Assembly (NCBI GenBank): GCA_036426205.1 | Contig: CM071579.1 | Location: 14,134,689-14,198,688, forward strand | DNA: 64,000 nt | Direction: 5' to 3' | DNA from: Ascaphus truei | Lineage: Eukaryota; Chordata; Amphibia; Anura; Ascaphidae | Position numbers and translations under genes: made by a program | Part shown: one piece after another, positions 33,561 to 44,856 of the stretch | Position numbering within the stretch: position 1 is the stretch's first letter | Layout: every line of letters begins with the position of its first letter | The notes under the pieces: generated by a model | What the model was told of the DNA's origin: nothing | Database searches by the model: none | What the model saw: only the letters and a program-made list of their open reading frames with translations

Positions 33561-33767
33561 GTTTAAAAACCAAGAGTAAAAAAAATAAATATTCAAAATA
33601 GTTACAGGTGTCTGATTTTTTTGTTAAACCCAAAAGGCAATGATCACCCAGACGTGCCGCTATAAACGTGTCATTCGTACACGTTGGGCCGTGCAGGGAA
33701 CGACCCCTATAACATGTCGCTGTGTGTAAAGAAGCAATCCCAGGTACAGCATGTATGTGCTAGCACG

Positions 33768-33912
33768 GGTCCTCAAGATCCCCCCCCCCCCCCCCACAGG
33801 TCAGGTTTTAATGATAGCCACCTGTGCTGAAGCAGGGATAAGTGGCCACCTGTGCTGAAGCAGGGACATCCTGAAAATCTGACCTGTAGGCGGGGGCTTG
33901 AGGGCTGGAGCA
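33768..33912. mobile_element. Foldback hAT MITE with internal rearrangement
   Basis: A C run replaces the start. ACAGGTCAGGTTTTAATGAT is followed by two direct copies of CCACCTGTGCTGAAGCAGGG, then CTGAAAATCTGACCTGTAGG. Confidence 0.65.
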
Positions 33913-33914
33913 GA

Positions 33915-35400
33915 GAAGCTGTGTGTTAACAAGTTACTGAGTAGGAAGAAGGCATATTATAATTATACTTTGATCCCTAAGGTTATCAGAGTCCAAGGTA
34001 AAGCTTACAGTTATTTGTTTCGCTGGTTGCAAGCATCTTATTAGCACCCTTATTCTAGAAGCCCAGGAAGGAAGCAGAGGGTGGGTTATCCCTTGAATAT
34101 ACCCACACTGTGTTGAAAGGCCTAGCAACAAGTGGTTAAAGAACCATACAATGGACTCAAACCATGCTTCAGATGTCTCCTAAAATTGAAAGTGTTGGAC
34201 CTAAAATGACACCTCGGTTTGTCCTTTGCTTCCTGTGCGCAGTATTAGGGCGTCTTGTGGGTGGAGATCTCGCATCAATACAGAAAGTGTGTGTGTGTGT
34301 GTGTGTGTCACACAGCACTACAGGGAAGGGTTAAACTCCAGCCAAATGAACGGGACTTCTATCTGTGCCTGTACGGAGAAGCGGCTTAACAGTATATTGA
34401 ATACTGAGCCAAAGAGCTAACACTCTGCAAGTGACAGGGCTCCTGTGAATAAATCAGACGGTTATACTCCTGAATTCATCTGGAGCGTATATACAGACAT
34501 TGTGCAACTTATTTAAACTGGCCTGGTGCTCGGTGGCATGTCTTAGAGGGGCTTCCTTGATGGGACCCCGACAAAGTGTGTGCCTGGTAATAATACCGAT
34601 GGAAGACCATGCAAAGTGCTTGTATTTGCATGTGAAAACGAACCTGCATAATGTGACTTAAAATGCACTGCATGTCTATGAGGAGTAACGTGTCTGAGTA
34701 TATATGAGATTTTAAACATGTTTTGTCCGCTCTCCTTTGCTCCATATTTGCACATGTAATTATCTGGGCCCTCTTTGCCCATGTGACCATCTTGGCAGGT
34801 CCTGTGTTTCGGCTTCCCAGTCTGGAGAGGAGGAGGAGGGGGGGAGGGAGGAGGGGGGGGGGGGAATGGTAGGAAATGTTCCTTCCCCCAGGACCTGGTA
34901 ACACAGAAAATTCCCCTGTCTCCAGCGCTGCACGTACAGTACACAGGAGCAGCGTGTTATATCTAATCAGCACCCATGGGGTCACCATAGAGACACCTAT
35001 TGGGCCATTAGCGCAACGACAATGTGTGAAGGTCTCAGCATCTGCCACTGTCTTCCGTGGGGCAGTGGGGAAGGTTTAGGAGACACATTTGATAAATTTA
35101 GGAGCTAGATATCATGTCATTGTTGCCCAGTGAAGGGGATTGGGCCAAACAGCGGTTAGCTCTATTAATGTCTCTAGCTTCACTTCCTCATTAGTTTAAC
35201 AGGCTCAGCAATGTCTACTGCAATAACAATCTGCCATGTACCCACCCCCCCCCAGGAGAAAGGGGCAAATCACAACAAAGCAGCAGGAAAACTAGCCAGG
35301 GACCTCCCTCAGGGAGGGTGTAGCGTTCTCCGATGGACATCGGTCTTTCTTTGTGTGCGATACACTCAGGGGGAACCTAAATTGGGGTGAAGATCATATA
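33915..35400. other. No gene recognised
   Basis: A short (GT)n at 34288 and GGAGGAGG/G runs at 34830-34865. The open frame at 34509-35048 on the minus strand has no family likeness. Confidence 0.45.
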
Positions 35401-35410
35401 GGTCCTACAG

Positions 35411-35609
35411 CAGGGGTAGCCAACTCCAGCTCTCAAGAGTCACCAACAGGTCAGGTTTCCAGGATATCCCTGCTTTAGCACAGGTGGCTCAATCGGTCTC
35501 TGCTTCAGCGCAGGTGGCTCAGTCTGATTGAGACACCTTTTCTGAAGCAGGGATATCCTGAAAAAGCGACCGTCTGGTAGCTCTTGGGAACGGGAGTTGG
35601 CTACCCCTG
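35411..35609. mobile_element. Foldback hAT MITE with perfect 8-bp TSD
   Basis: TCCTACAG is present at 35403-35410 and 35610-35617. The 199-bp unit runs from CAGGGGTAGCCAACTCCAG to GGGAGTTGGCTACCCCTG. This is the clearest copy for assigning the family to hAT. Confidence 0.85.
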
Positions 35610-36329
35610 TCCTACAGCACCTCAGGAATATGGTTTTATCAATCGGGTTCGCCCCACAGCTGCCAGAGAAGCCCCCGACACATTGCAACCTATGCCCAAT
35701 AGTTTGGGGACTAAATCATGGCAGAGCAAAGTTACGGAACAGGAGGGTTCTGTGTTGTGTCTAAATGTATCTCTATAATGACACCCGTCTCTAAAAACGT
35801 CCTGCCGCAGGCTGGCATTATCCCTTTATAATGATGTGCTTGGTGGTCGGGCACCTGCCTGATGCTCTGCTTCTGTAGGGTTACTCCCATGCATGGTAGG
35901 GGGAGGGGAGCATTGGGCTGGGACAGGCAGGTCATCGGTACGCGATGACCGTGACCCGTGATAAGGGCTGGGTGACACCTGCTAGGTTCATGTAAATAAA
36001 ACTTGGCCAGCACGGCGTGGATGCAAAATAAGGATTCAAATACAAGCGACTTCGCAGCGCTGTTAAAATGATCTCACAGCGACCCTGTAATGTCTCCAGC
36101 TTTTGGAATGACAATCCCTCATCGACCCCGTGCTGCTTGGGGATCATTTAAACTCCATTCAGCTTCCCCACAATATTGAATATTCGCAGTGGGGCGACAG
36201 AACCCAACCTCCATGAGATCTCTCTCATTAAAACGTCATCATGGGTCGGGTTTGATTTTCTCTGGCTGCTCCCTTTTCTGTGATCAGCGAGCGCTTGTAT
36301 AGCCAGAGACGCCCCTCCCCACCTCACCT

Positions 36330-36520
36330 TATTGTATTGTAAGTCTTTATTTATATAGCGCCATTAATGTACATAGCGCTTCACAGCAGTAATACATGTT
36401 GTAATCAAATAAATAACAGATAATATAAATAACAGGTCATGGGAATAAGTGCTTCAGACATAAAAGTAGCATTAAGGAAGAGGAGTCCCTGCCCCGAGGA
36501 GCTTACAATCTCTTTATTGG
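36330..36520 (+). repeat. Dispersed repeat with GAGGAGCTTACAATCT end
   Basis: TTTATTTATATAGCGCCATT, TACATAGCGCTTCACAG and CCCTGCCCCGAGGAGCTTAC look like a widespread retroposon tail. Related ends (GTAAGCTCTGTGGGGCAG) occur at about 9010. Class is uncertain. Confidence 0.45.
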
Positions 36521-36894
36521 CTTTATATGGACAGAGTGGGATTAGGGGAAAGATAACACTTGGTTGGCAAACACTTCCCCATTCGGGGGCCCCTAAGAGA
36601 TTGCTCCTTTTTAAGGTGCACTGCGTCTGCGGGACCAGCGCGGTGTTACAAAGTTGCCGTTAGAACACGCACAGCCCATGGTTTTAAGCAAAGTCTTTTT
36701 TTTTTTTAAACAAATGTTCCTCTCTATATTTTATTGGAGGAGAGGAGACCCCAACGTTTATAGAAACGGGACAGGCTCTTAGGGCTAAAACTGGCAGTTT
36801 GGGCTAGTTTGAACCCTTCTGCTGCCAGGGGAGGTGGCGACGCATTGCTAAGCAAGGTTTTCAGGCTCCTGCAGCAACAAAGTGTTATGAGGTG

Positions 36895-37130
36895 GGGAGA
36901 AGGAGCGGCTCAGTGAGTAAAGACACTGGCTGTAAACGATGACACTCTGTGAATCGGGGCAATCTGATGTCGGCTCCTTGTGACCTTGGGCAAGTCTCCT
37001 TATCTCCACCAGAATCATAGATTGTAAGATCGTGTGTGTAACATTCCTATGTTCTGCGTCCCGCGCGCTGTACTGTAATTGTGACGCGCTCTGTCCCATT
37101 GGGAGAAAAGCGCTATCTGGAATTATTATT
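36895..37130 (+). mobile_element. tRNA-derived SINE
   Basis: The head GCTCAGTGAGTAAAGACACTGG is tRNA-like. It is followed by GACCTTGGGCAAGTCTCC and a tail ending GCGCTATCTGGAATTATTATT. It aligns along its length with the antisense copy at 6478-6818. Confidence 0.65.
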
Positions 37131-37999
37131 AAAGTTGCTGAGTTAAGTTGTGTAGGTAAAATAGTTCACGCTTTAAGTACAAGCGTTTGTAATGGATTTT
37201 GGAAAGCGTGTCCTGGGGGTTATGTTTGTAAACACATTCATCCTGAAGTTTTACGGGAACTATCTCTCCCTTTTTCCTAAATGTTGGGAATGATCGCTAA
37301 TATTTGGTGGACAAAGTTAACAAACACACAGGTGTTTTGGAGGTTAGTGGCTCCTTCCACCCAGGGTTAAAGCTCGCCCCTCCCCACTGTCCAGGTAAGC
37401 AGGTTTTCTTTTCATGCAGCTGGTTGCGACAGGTTCAATGCCAGGACCATCCTTCCCCTAATTATAGAGGTAAATAAGGATTTTAATCAGTTAGTGTTAG
37501 GACCTGCGATATTATGGTCATGCCTTGAAAGTGGCTCGCAAGCTTATACACTTTGGCCAAAGGGTTAACTAAATGACACTTTTTTCAGGTGATATATAGG
37601 TATTTCACTGTGTATTTTTGTCACATTGGATGTTGCTCTGGACTTCTTTGTTTCTTGTTTTATAATATTTGGGGGGGGGGGGGGGGGCATCGGTTAAAAC
37701 CTATTATCTAATCATTGGGGAAATCACAGGGATATTTGGGGCCTTTCTAAAACATGTAAGATAGTTCCACTTGATTAGTCACCATGATTTAACTCATTTC
37801 AGGAAGTGACCAATGGGACGGAAACAGAATAAACCTCCTGCCTTATATAAAAGCAGCTCTACATTAATGCGACATCATGGGAAACTCTCTGCACTGTACT
37901 GTGGTCAGATTTAGGCAATATTTATGCTCTAAAAATAGGAAGGAAAGAGAAGCCCCCTATTCTCTAAACGGAGGGGTGTGATAAGTGAGGAGAGCTCAA
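37131..37999. other. No gene recognised
   Basis: Contains a G run at 37671-37687. Nothing else assignable. Confidence 0.45.
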
Positions 38000-39195
38000 A
38001 CCGTGGGAATCTCAGGAGGGAGGTGAAGGGGGGGGAGGGAAGAGAGGGAGGGCGGTGAAGGGGGGGGATGGCGGGAAGAGAGTGAGGGAGGGGGAACCTG
38101 GGGGGGGAAGAGAGCAAGGAGGTGGAAGGGGGAGGGAAAGAGAGCAGGGAGATGAGGGGGGGAAGAGAGCAGGTGAGGTGAAGGGGGGGGGAACAGTCTG
38201 CGGAGAAGCAGCGGAGGTGAACGGGGGGCAAAGAGAAGGGACGGTGAAGGGGGGAGAGTTGAGGAGAAGGGAGGTGAAGGGGGGTAGAGAGCAGGGAGGT
38301 GAATGGGGGAAAGAGGAGAGGAGGTTGAAGGGGGGATAGAGCAGGGAGGTGAAGGGGTGAGAGAGGCGGTGAAGATGGAGGAGATTATGCGTCTGAAGTG
38401 GGTGAGGAGCAGTGAAGATGGGGTGGAGAGCAGGGAAGTGAAGAGGGGGTAGAGCAGGGAGTGAGAGAGGGGGGAGTGAGCCAGGATGAGGACGGTGTAA
38501 GGGCGGGGAGGAGAGAACAGAGGTGGAGGGGGGTTAGAGAGATGGGGGGAGAGATAGGGGATAGGGAGAGAGAGAGCAGGAGTGAAGGGGTGGGGGGGAC
38601 GAGCAGCGGAATGAAGGGGGAAGGGAGCAGGGAGGTGAAGGGGGGAAGGGAGCAGGGAGGTGAAGGGGGGAAGGGAGCAGGGAGGTGAAGGGGGGAAGGG
38701 AGCAGGGAGGTGAAGGGGGGAAGAGAAGCAAGGGAGGAGGAGAAGCCAGTAGAAGGGTGGGGAACGAAGAGCCGGGAGGTGTAATGAAGGGGGGGAAGAG
38801 AGCAGGGAGGTGAAGGGGGGGAAGAGAGCAGGGAGGTGAAGGGGGGGGAAGAGGAGGAGAGGGGAGGAAGAGCATCAGGAGTTGAAGGTGGGTGGAAGAG
38901 AGCATAGGGAGTGTGAGGGGTGGCAGACGAGCAGAAGGGAGGGGAACGGGTGGAGGGGAGGAGAAGAGCAGGGAGGTGACAGGTGGGGAGAGAGAAGGGA
39001 GGTTGAAGGGGGGTGAGGCGATGGTCTTTTTTTTAGAGCAGGGAGTAGGTGAAGGGCGTGGTGGGAAGAGCAGGGAGGTGAAGGGGGGGGGGGAAGCAGG
39101 GGGGGGGGGGAGAGCAGGGAGGTGAAGGGGGGGGGGAGAGAGAGGAGAGCAGGGCGGTGACGGGGGGGGGGAGAGGAGGGAGTGAAGGGTGGTTG
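38000..39195 (+). repeat. G-rich irregular tandem array
   Basis: About 1.2 kb of units built on GGGAGGTGAAGGGGGGAAGA and GAGCAGGGAGGTGAAG with variable G runs. No coding meaning: every long frame in it is repeat. It recurs in shorter form at 44411-44735. Confidence 0.9.
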
Positions 39196-39644
39196 GGGGA
39201 AGCACAGAGTACCAGTTACTATATGGCGTCCGGAGGAGAGAGTCTCAGGGAAGGCGCACCCAGGGGAAGTGGGGAGTACCGTGTGTGGTCGTGTGGTGTG
39301 TGTCCCCGCGTGTGTGTGTGTCATTCCGACACCTATGTCAACATTCATCTATACTTTTCTCTAGATAAATATCTAGTTCTAAAATAGCCAGAAATTTCTG
39401 TTTAGCCCGGCACCCGAACCGTCCTTATACCAGTTATTTTTCTGTCCGTCTCTTTTTGAGTTATGTTTATTTTATACTACCATCTCGGGTCTCTATGTAT
39501 GGTTCTGCTCCGTATCCCTGCGCACAGCAATGAGTTACTGTCCCTCTGGCAGCCAACGGGTAGCGTTCCTGATCTCCTCTGGGGTTTAGGTGCCGGTTTG
39601 GTTGCAAGGTTAAACTATTGGTCTAGAATAAAAAGGGAGTCCAG

Positions 39645-40140
39645 AGAGCGGGGTTTATCCCTCCTCTCTTTTTGTGTGGATCCTTCCCCTTCCCCCTCCT
39701 TGTTCTTTATTTCTGTTCCCTCCTTCCATTTTTCCCTCCCCTCTTCGTCCTTTTGGCTCTTTCTACCTCCCCTCTCCCTTTTCGCTGTTTTTTTGATCAC
39801 TTTCCTCGACCCCCTCTTCACCGCTCTCCTGGCAACCCCCACCCACCCCCTGCGCATCCGGCCATCCCTTTCTGCCCTACTTTCCCCCCCCTTCCCCCGT
39901 TCTCCTGCTGCTTCCCCTCTGTCCACTTTTTTTTTTTTTTTGTCCCCCCCTCGACCTTTCTTATATGATTTTTTCCTCCCTCTTTTCTTAGCTTAAGCCA
40001 TGGCGACCCCGCGCCCCTCCATTTACCATTCACCCCCCCTCCCCCCACCCCCACCTTTTCCCTCTTTCTTTTCCATTTTTCCTTTTCCCCGTTTTTCTCC
40101 CCTTTTCTGCACGGGAGGGTTTTTTCTTCAAAAACAAAAA
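39645..40140 (+). repeat. Pyrimidine-rich tract present only in copy 1
   Basis: About 500 bases of C/T-rich sequence (CCTTCCCCTTCCCCCTCC style) replace a join that is seamless in copy 2 (around 45148). It has no repeat unit and no coding signal. Confidence 0.7.
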
Positions 40141-42129
40141 TCAGCCTGACACTGGGTTTGACCTTGTGCGGAACCTTGTACAAGTTCTCCACCTCCGATA
40201 CCCAACATATTTTGAGGTTGCGAAGAGGTCCCACCTTAGAGGTGGCTGCATGTCTTCCCTGACGCATGCTTGTAAAGTGGTGTGCGGTGCCACCAAGGTA
40301 TTATTGACACTGATGGAGGTGTAGAGTCAGAGGGTGTGTTTGTGGCTTGCCAGGTGCTCATCAGCGGCGATGTCAGCAGGCTGGGTCACAGTGGTAGCGT
40401 GTTACTGCAGGATCAGTGTGTACTGGGAGACCGCAGGCTAAATGCATTGGGAGGAGAACCTGGTGTATCGGGAGGGGAGGCCAGAGACGGTGAGGGCAGT
40501 ATCCTAAAGAGCGCTAAGCTTTAACTCAAGTATGTCAATATAGAGCATCAAAAAACCTATAAGTGGGCCCTGTGACTCCTCTTAAAAGATGTTTCCAGAC
40601 CTCTGTAGCCTGAATGAACACGTGAGAGGAGAACAAGGGTAGAAGAATGCACGCAGAAGCACCCAGTGTAAAACCTTTTAATGTGCGTACATCGAGTAAA
40701 AGCGCAACAAGGATGCAATGACAAAATACAAACTTCAAATCCGCATGTTAAATGGTTACCCCAGCGGGAGGGGACCCCCGGCGGTTGTCCGGGCTCCTCA
40801 GATCAAGCGTCCCCTTCACACCACGGTATGTTATTATTTCATTCATAAAATGTGTTACCAGGGAGAATACATTGAGAGTTGCCTCTCGTTTTCAAGTATG
40901 TCCTGGGAACTAGATTTAAGATGGACAAATAATACAAAAGTTACATAAGTGAACAGGGTATACATTATATACAAGGCATTGCACGCAGAGTTAAAGATAA
41001 TATATTATAGGCGTATGTAACAGTTACAGACCAGATTAAAATGTGAGACAGATTTGGTTTTGAAAGAACTTAGACTGGTGGGCGGCTGCGAGAGTGTCCA
41101 CGGTAGTTGGTTGTCTGGGAGAGATATCGGCTGCACACCGGCGTCCTCGCCGACTCAGAAGACATCACATCTGGGTTTCCGTGCTGCCCGTTCGGCGGTG
41201 CAGCGGTGTGACGCTGACAGCCTGGGTGTCTGATTCTGGTCTCTAGCGTTTGCTGGCTGATCTACGATACCACACCACGGCCGGTTTCGGTAGAATCCAA
41301 TCTCCATGCTTGGGGCGTCTTTCACTTCTGATATGCTAGCGGTGCCGGAATAACAGTTCCTAAAAACGCCCCTTCGTTTTTTCACCCCCTCGGTTCTGGT
41401 GGGATGCGTAACAGGCATCTGTTGCGATACGTTGACTGCCCATTTCGGGGGTTTTAAATGGGTTCACAAAAAATGGCCAATTGTAGCAATGCGAGCGGAA
41501 AAGTAATCATTGGACCTGATCTCCTTACCCCCATTGCGTCAACATAGACAGTTTGTGTTGTATGATTAAATGATTTTCTGATGCGATGTATGGGATGTGA
41601 GACTGAGGAACATGTCGGACGCAGATCGGTAAGAACCGGGGGGGAGTAAAGCAGACAGGCAGGAGGGGGGGAAGAAAAAGTCCAAAAATTAAGTGATAAA
41701 AAATAGGACCCTATGGGTCGGCAAAAAACAAAAGAATCCCCCCCCCCCCCCGGGCACCGTTCGCGGGTGTATAATAGGGGTTGCTTCGTTGATCCCTCTT
41801 ATTGACTTAAACAAATCCGCCAGGTGTTGCAGAAAAGATAAGCGGCGTCTTTAATTGCTAAAAAAACTAACATCCTGATCATTGTCCACATGATGTGAGT
41901 TCCAATTATGTAAAAAAATGGTGATAGGTGCTAACATCCCCGGCCACTAAAACATTAGCAAAATAGGGACCACGACTCCGACCTGCAAGCGTCAGTTTCA
42001 AACACAAATGCTGTCTGGTGTCATCGTGCTATGTGTAAAATAATTGAGGTTAGATCTGGAAGGAGCACGATGGGCAGCCGCCCCATCCGCATAGTTTGTA
42101 TATTTTTGCCCACCTCTTTAATAGACCTC

Positions 42130-42400
42130 AGTTTAAAGTAGCAAAAAATTTCATATGTCTACAAAGGTTTTAATTTTAATTTTGTAACTTATGCAGTAAA
42201 AAAAATGAAACTCTTAAATGCCATTTGCCAAATGCTTAACTGAGCCTCCATTGGTGTCCGCCATAGCGGGTTTTGCACATTCCTCACCAGCAGTGCAAGA
42301 TCTTTTGACAACAAATGATCACAACTAGGAAAGTGTTGGAGGGTTCACAGCAAGGAGGGACGATGTCTCAGCTGGCATATGCTTGTCTAACATACACAAT
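42130..42400 (+). repeat. Dispersed repeat, in duplication copy 1
   Basis: CTCTTAAATGCCATTTGCCA, CAGCAGTGCAAGATCTTTTG and ACAAATGATCACAACTAGG belong to the family seen at 7440 and 13565. Confidence 0.5.
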
Positions 42401-42504
42401 GATGTAATAATCAGGTTACACGTGTTTTGAGCATTCTCTGATTGGAGGATTGATGTTCAGTGTCGGCATTGACATTAACCCAGGGAGTGGGATATTGTTT
42501 AAGG

Positions 42505-42960
42505 CAGGGGCGCACAACACATGTGTATTTACGGCGCCCACCTCCCCCACCACCTTGCTATTCAATGACACTACTTTACTCGAGCTACATGTGCCACCTG
42601 CCTCCCTTACCGTGCTCGGCTCATGACCGCGTAGACTGTGACATCACGTGTAACTCCAGCCGTTATTCATTTGAGTAAACCGTACCGCTTTGGCAAACCT
42701 TGCCGTCACATGACCGGGTGAACTGTTGATTTTGTAGAAGAACGCTCAGTCATAGTGGAACGCGTCGGCATTCCGCGTCCCTCGACAGCAAGCGCACCGC
42801 TCTCCTGGAAGGAGTATATCCTGTCCATGCAGCCATGAGACGGAGGAGGGGGGGATAGCGCTCGTGACGCGTCAACGGAGCTGGTTTGCCCGTCATTGGC
42901 GTAACAGTTTGTTTAGAGCGAGGCGCCGGTCGCCCAGTATAGCGCATGTGCACGCACCCG
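42505..42960. mobile_element. hAT MITE fragment, in duplication copy 1
   Basis: CAGGGGCGCACAA start, then GGCGCCCACCTCCCCC and a CGTGACGCGTC-rich interior. The boundary at the right is unclear. Confidence 0.45.
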
Positions 42961-43164
42961 CATTATGTACAAATACATTGTCGTTGTCTAGTGTTTGTGT
43001 CTGGCGCCAGTACTCCTGAATATGATGTAGCCTCAGGATTGTGATGCAAAGAACTCTTCCGTCGTTCCTGCCCTGTTCGTGCTTTGAACGTTGCCCACCC
43101 GTGTACGGAACTGAAATAGTCCATGTTTGGGGGAGCCTGCAGTATTGTTAAACCACTTAAGTTA

Positions 43165-43371
43165 CAGGGGTGGGCTTAACTCCAGTTCCCAAAGGGGCAC
43201 CCAACCAGAGCGGGCTTTCAGGATATCTGCTTCAGTGCAGGTGACTCAATTTAATCTTCCTGCTTCAGCACAGGTGGCTCAGCCTTTGATGAGCCACTGA
43301 TTGAGACAATGTCTGAGCTGGTGAAGCCTGAAAACCTGACCTGTTGGTGGCCCCTTTGGAGGCCCACCCTG
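43165..43371. mobile_element. Foldback hAT MITE, in duplication copy 1
   Basis: Same unit as 47999-48202 but with extra single-base insertions throughout. Confidence 0.7.
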
Positions 43372-44410
43372 ATTACAGTGCTGAGGCCTCTTGACATAGG
43401 ATGCATAGACCAAGTGGGTGTGACACCGTCTAGGTGTGAAAGGATCGTAATTTACTACATTAAACAATGCTTGGGGCACAGACAAAAGGGGGGGGGAAAA
43501 ATAAAATTTTCAAAAAAAATTTCCTGTACGGTGAGCCCTGTCTGTGTCAGATCAGCTTCTAACCCTCCAGCCGGCTACCTCGGCCTTGTGCACTTGTTTT
43601 GTCTCTGACAGATCGCAGTAGCTGCGCGCCAGGTCCGCAAGTTCTTGCTTTATCAGTTTATTTTATTTTTTGCTCTAGGGAATTTGACCAAGCAGGGGGC
43701 ACCTCCGGAGGTGAAGATCCGTAATTGTATTGTCCGGGGACCCCCTGCTTCCGGGGGGTACCTCCTCAGGGGGGACGCCGGCATGTTCGTGCAGGTAGCA
43801 GCCTTCGAGGCTGGGACACTGTTTTTTGTGGCTAACATAATGGCGCTCTGGTAGAAAGTTGTCCTGCACCTTGGGAGCACGTGAAATAAGCCCTTCGCGG
43901 CTTGCTATTGGCCCACGTGTTGAGGGGAAGATTTCGCCTGGAGCTGAGTACCCGGAAGCCCCCCTGTTACCGAGGTTAGTATCTCGGGAAGCGAGGGGGC
44001 CTCGGCACCTGAGGAAGGGGGGCTACGGAGACACCTGCTTCTTTAATCTATCGCATTATAAATCAACCAACCTGCAAACCTGCAGCTTTAACGGGGGGGC
44101 CTTTTTAAAATGATTCTGCTCCCTATAAAAAGAATAGGTGGGTGGGGTGCGCAGGCAAATTAGTGGTTCGCTGGTCCCCGCAGTAGTATGAAGTGGGCAG
44201 GGCTAACCTGGCACGGGTATTTTCGACCCGTTTAAGCGTTCTCCTCACCACTTTTGGTAGTGTGCTCGAGAGTGTAAACCTATTCCTCGTGAGGTGGGCT
44301 GTGGGTGGCGCAGGACAACGTGAGGGTACCTGAGACCCGTCGTTTGCTGGGCCTCTCCTCTCCCAACAATGCGCTGTCTGTTCATATGCGCTTGCAGCTG
44401 TTGGCTCGCA

Positions 44411-44735
44411 GGGAGGTGAAGTGGGGGAAGGAGAGAGCAGGAGGTGACGGGGGGGAGAGCGCGAGGGGAGAGAGACGCGGACGGTGACGGGGGGAAGAGG
44501 CGGGGAGAGCCGGGAGGTGCGGGGGAGTGGAGAGAGCGGAGGGACGGTGAAGGGGGCGGAACGGGCAGGGAGGTGAGCAGCCCGGGTCGGGGGGGGACGC
44601 AGCGGGAGGGTGCACGGGGGTGGAGAGAGCGGGGGTGGGGGGGGGGGGGGGAGAGAGCAGGGAGGTGAAGGGGGGGGGAGAGAGCAGGGAGGTGAAGGGG
44701 GGGGGGAGAGCAGGGAGGTGAAGGGGGTTGGGGGG
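44411..44735 (+). repeat. G-rich array at the start of duplication copy 2
   Basis: Same GAGCAGGGAGGTGAAGGGGG units as at 38000-39195. It follows directly on the end of copy 1. Confidence 0.85.
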
Positions 44736-44813
44736 AAGCACAGAGTCCAGACAATGGCTGTCCGGAGGAGAGAGCTCTCAGGGAAGGGAGCACCCAGGGG
44801 AAAGTGGGGAGTA

Positions 44814-44814
<1 letters not shown>

Positions 44815-44855
<41 letters not shown>
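44815..44855 (+). repeat. (GT)n microsatellite in duplication copy 2
   Basis: A clean GT run; in copy 1 the same place (39285-39325) has only broken GTGTG pieces. Confidence 0.95.

Positions 44856-44856
<1 letters not shown>

Larger units (their letters stand above)
39196..44410 (+). repeat. Tandem duplication, copy 1
   Basis: From AAGCACAGAGT through GCTGTTGGC it is collinear with 44735-49118. Shared blocks include CTAGATAAATATCTAG, CCCAACATATTTTGAGGTTG, AAATCCGCATGT, GACATCACATCTGGGTTTCC and AACAATGCGCTGTCTGTTC. It differs by many one- to few-base indels and carries a pyrimidine-rich insertion at 39645-40140. Confidence 0.85.

Noticed and set aside
34509..35048. Minus-strand open frame of 179 codons as a gene
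   Set aside because: No recognisable domain, a low-complexity Pro run in the overlapping frame, and no splice support.
38534..39348. Long Pro/Ser/Leu-rich frames on the minus strand
   Set aside because: These are the complement of the G-rich array and have no complexity.
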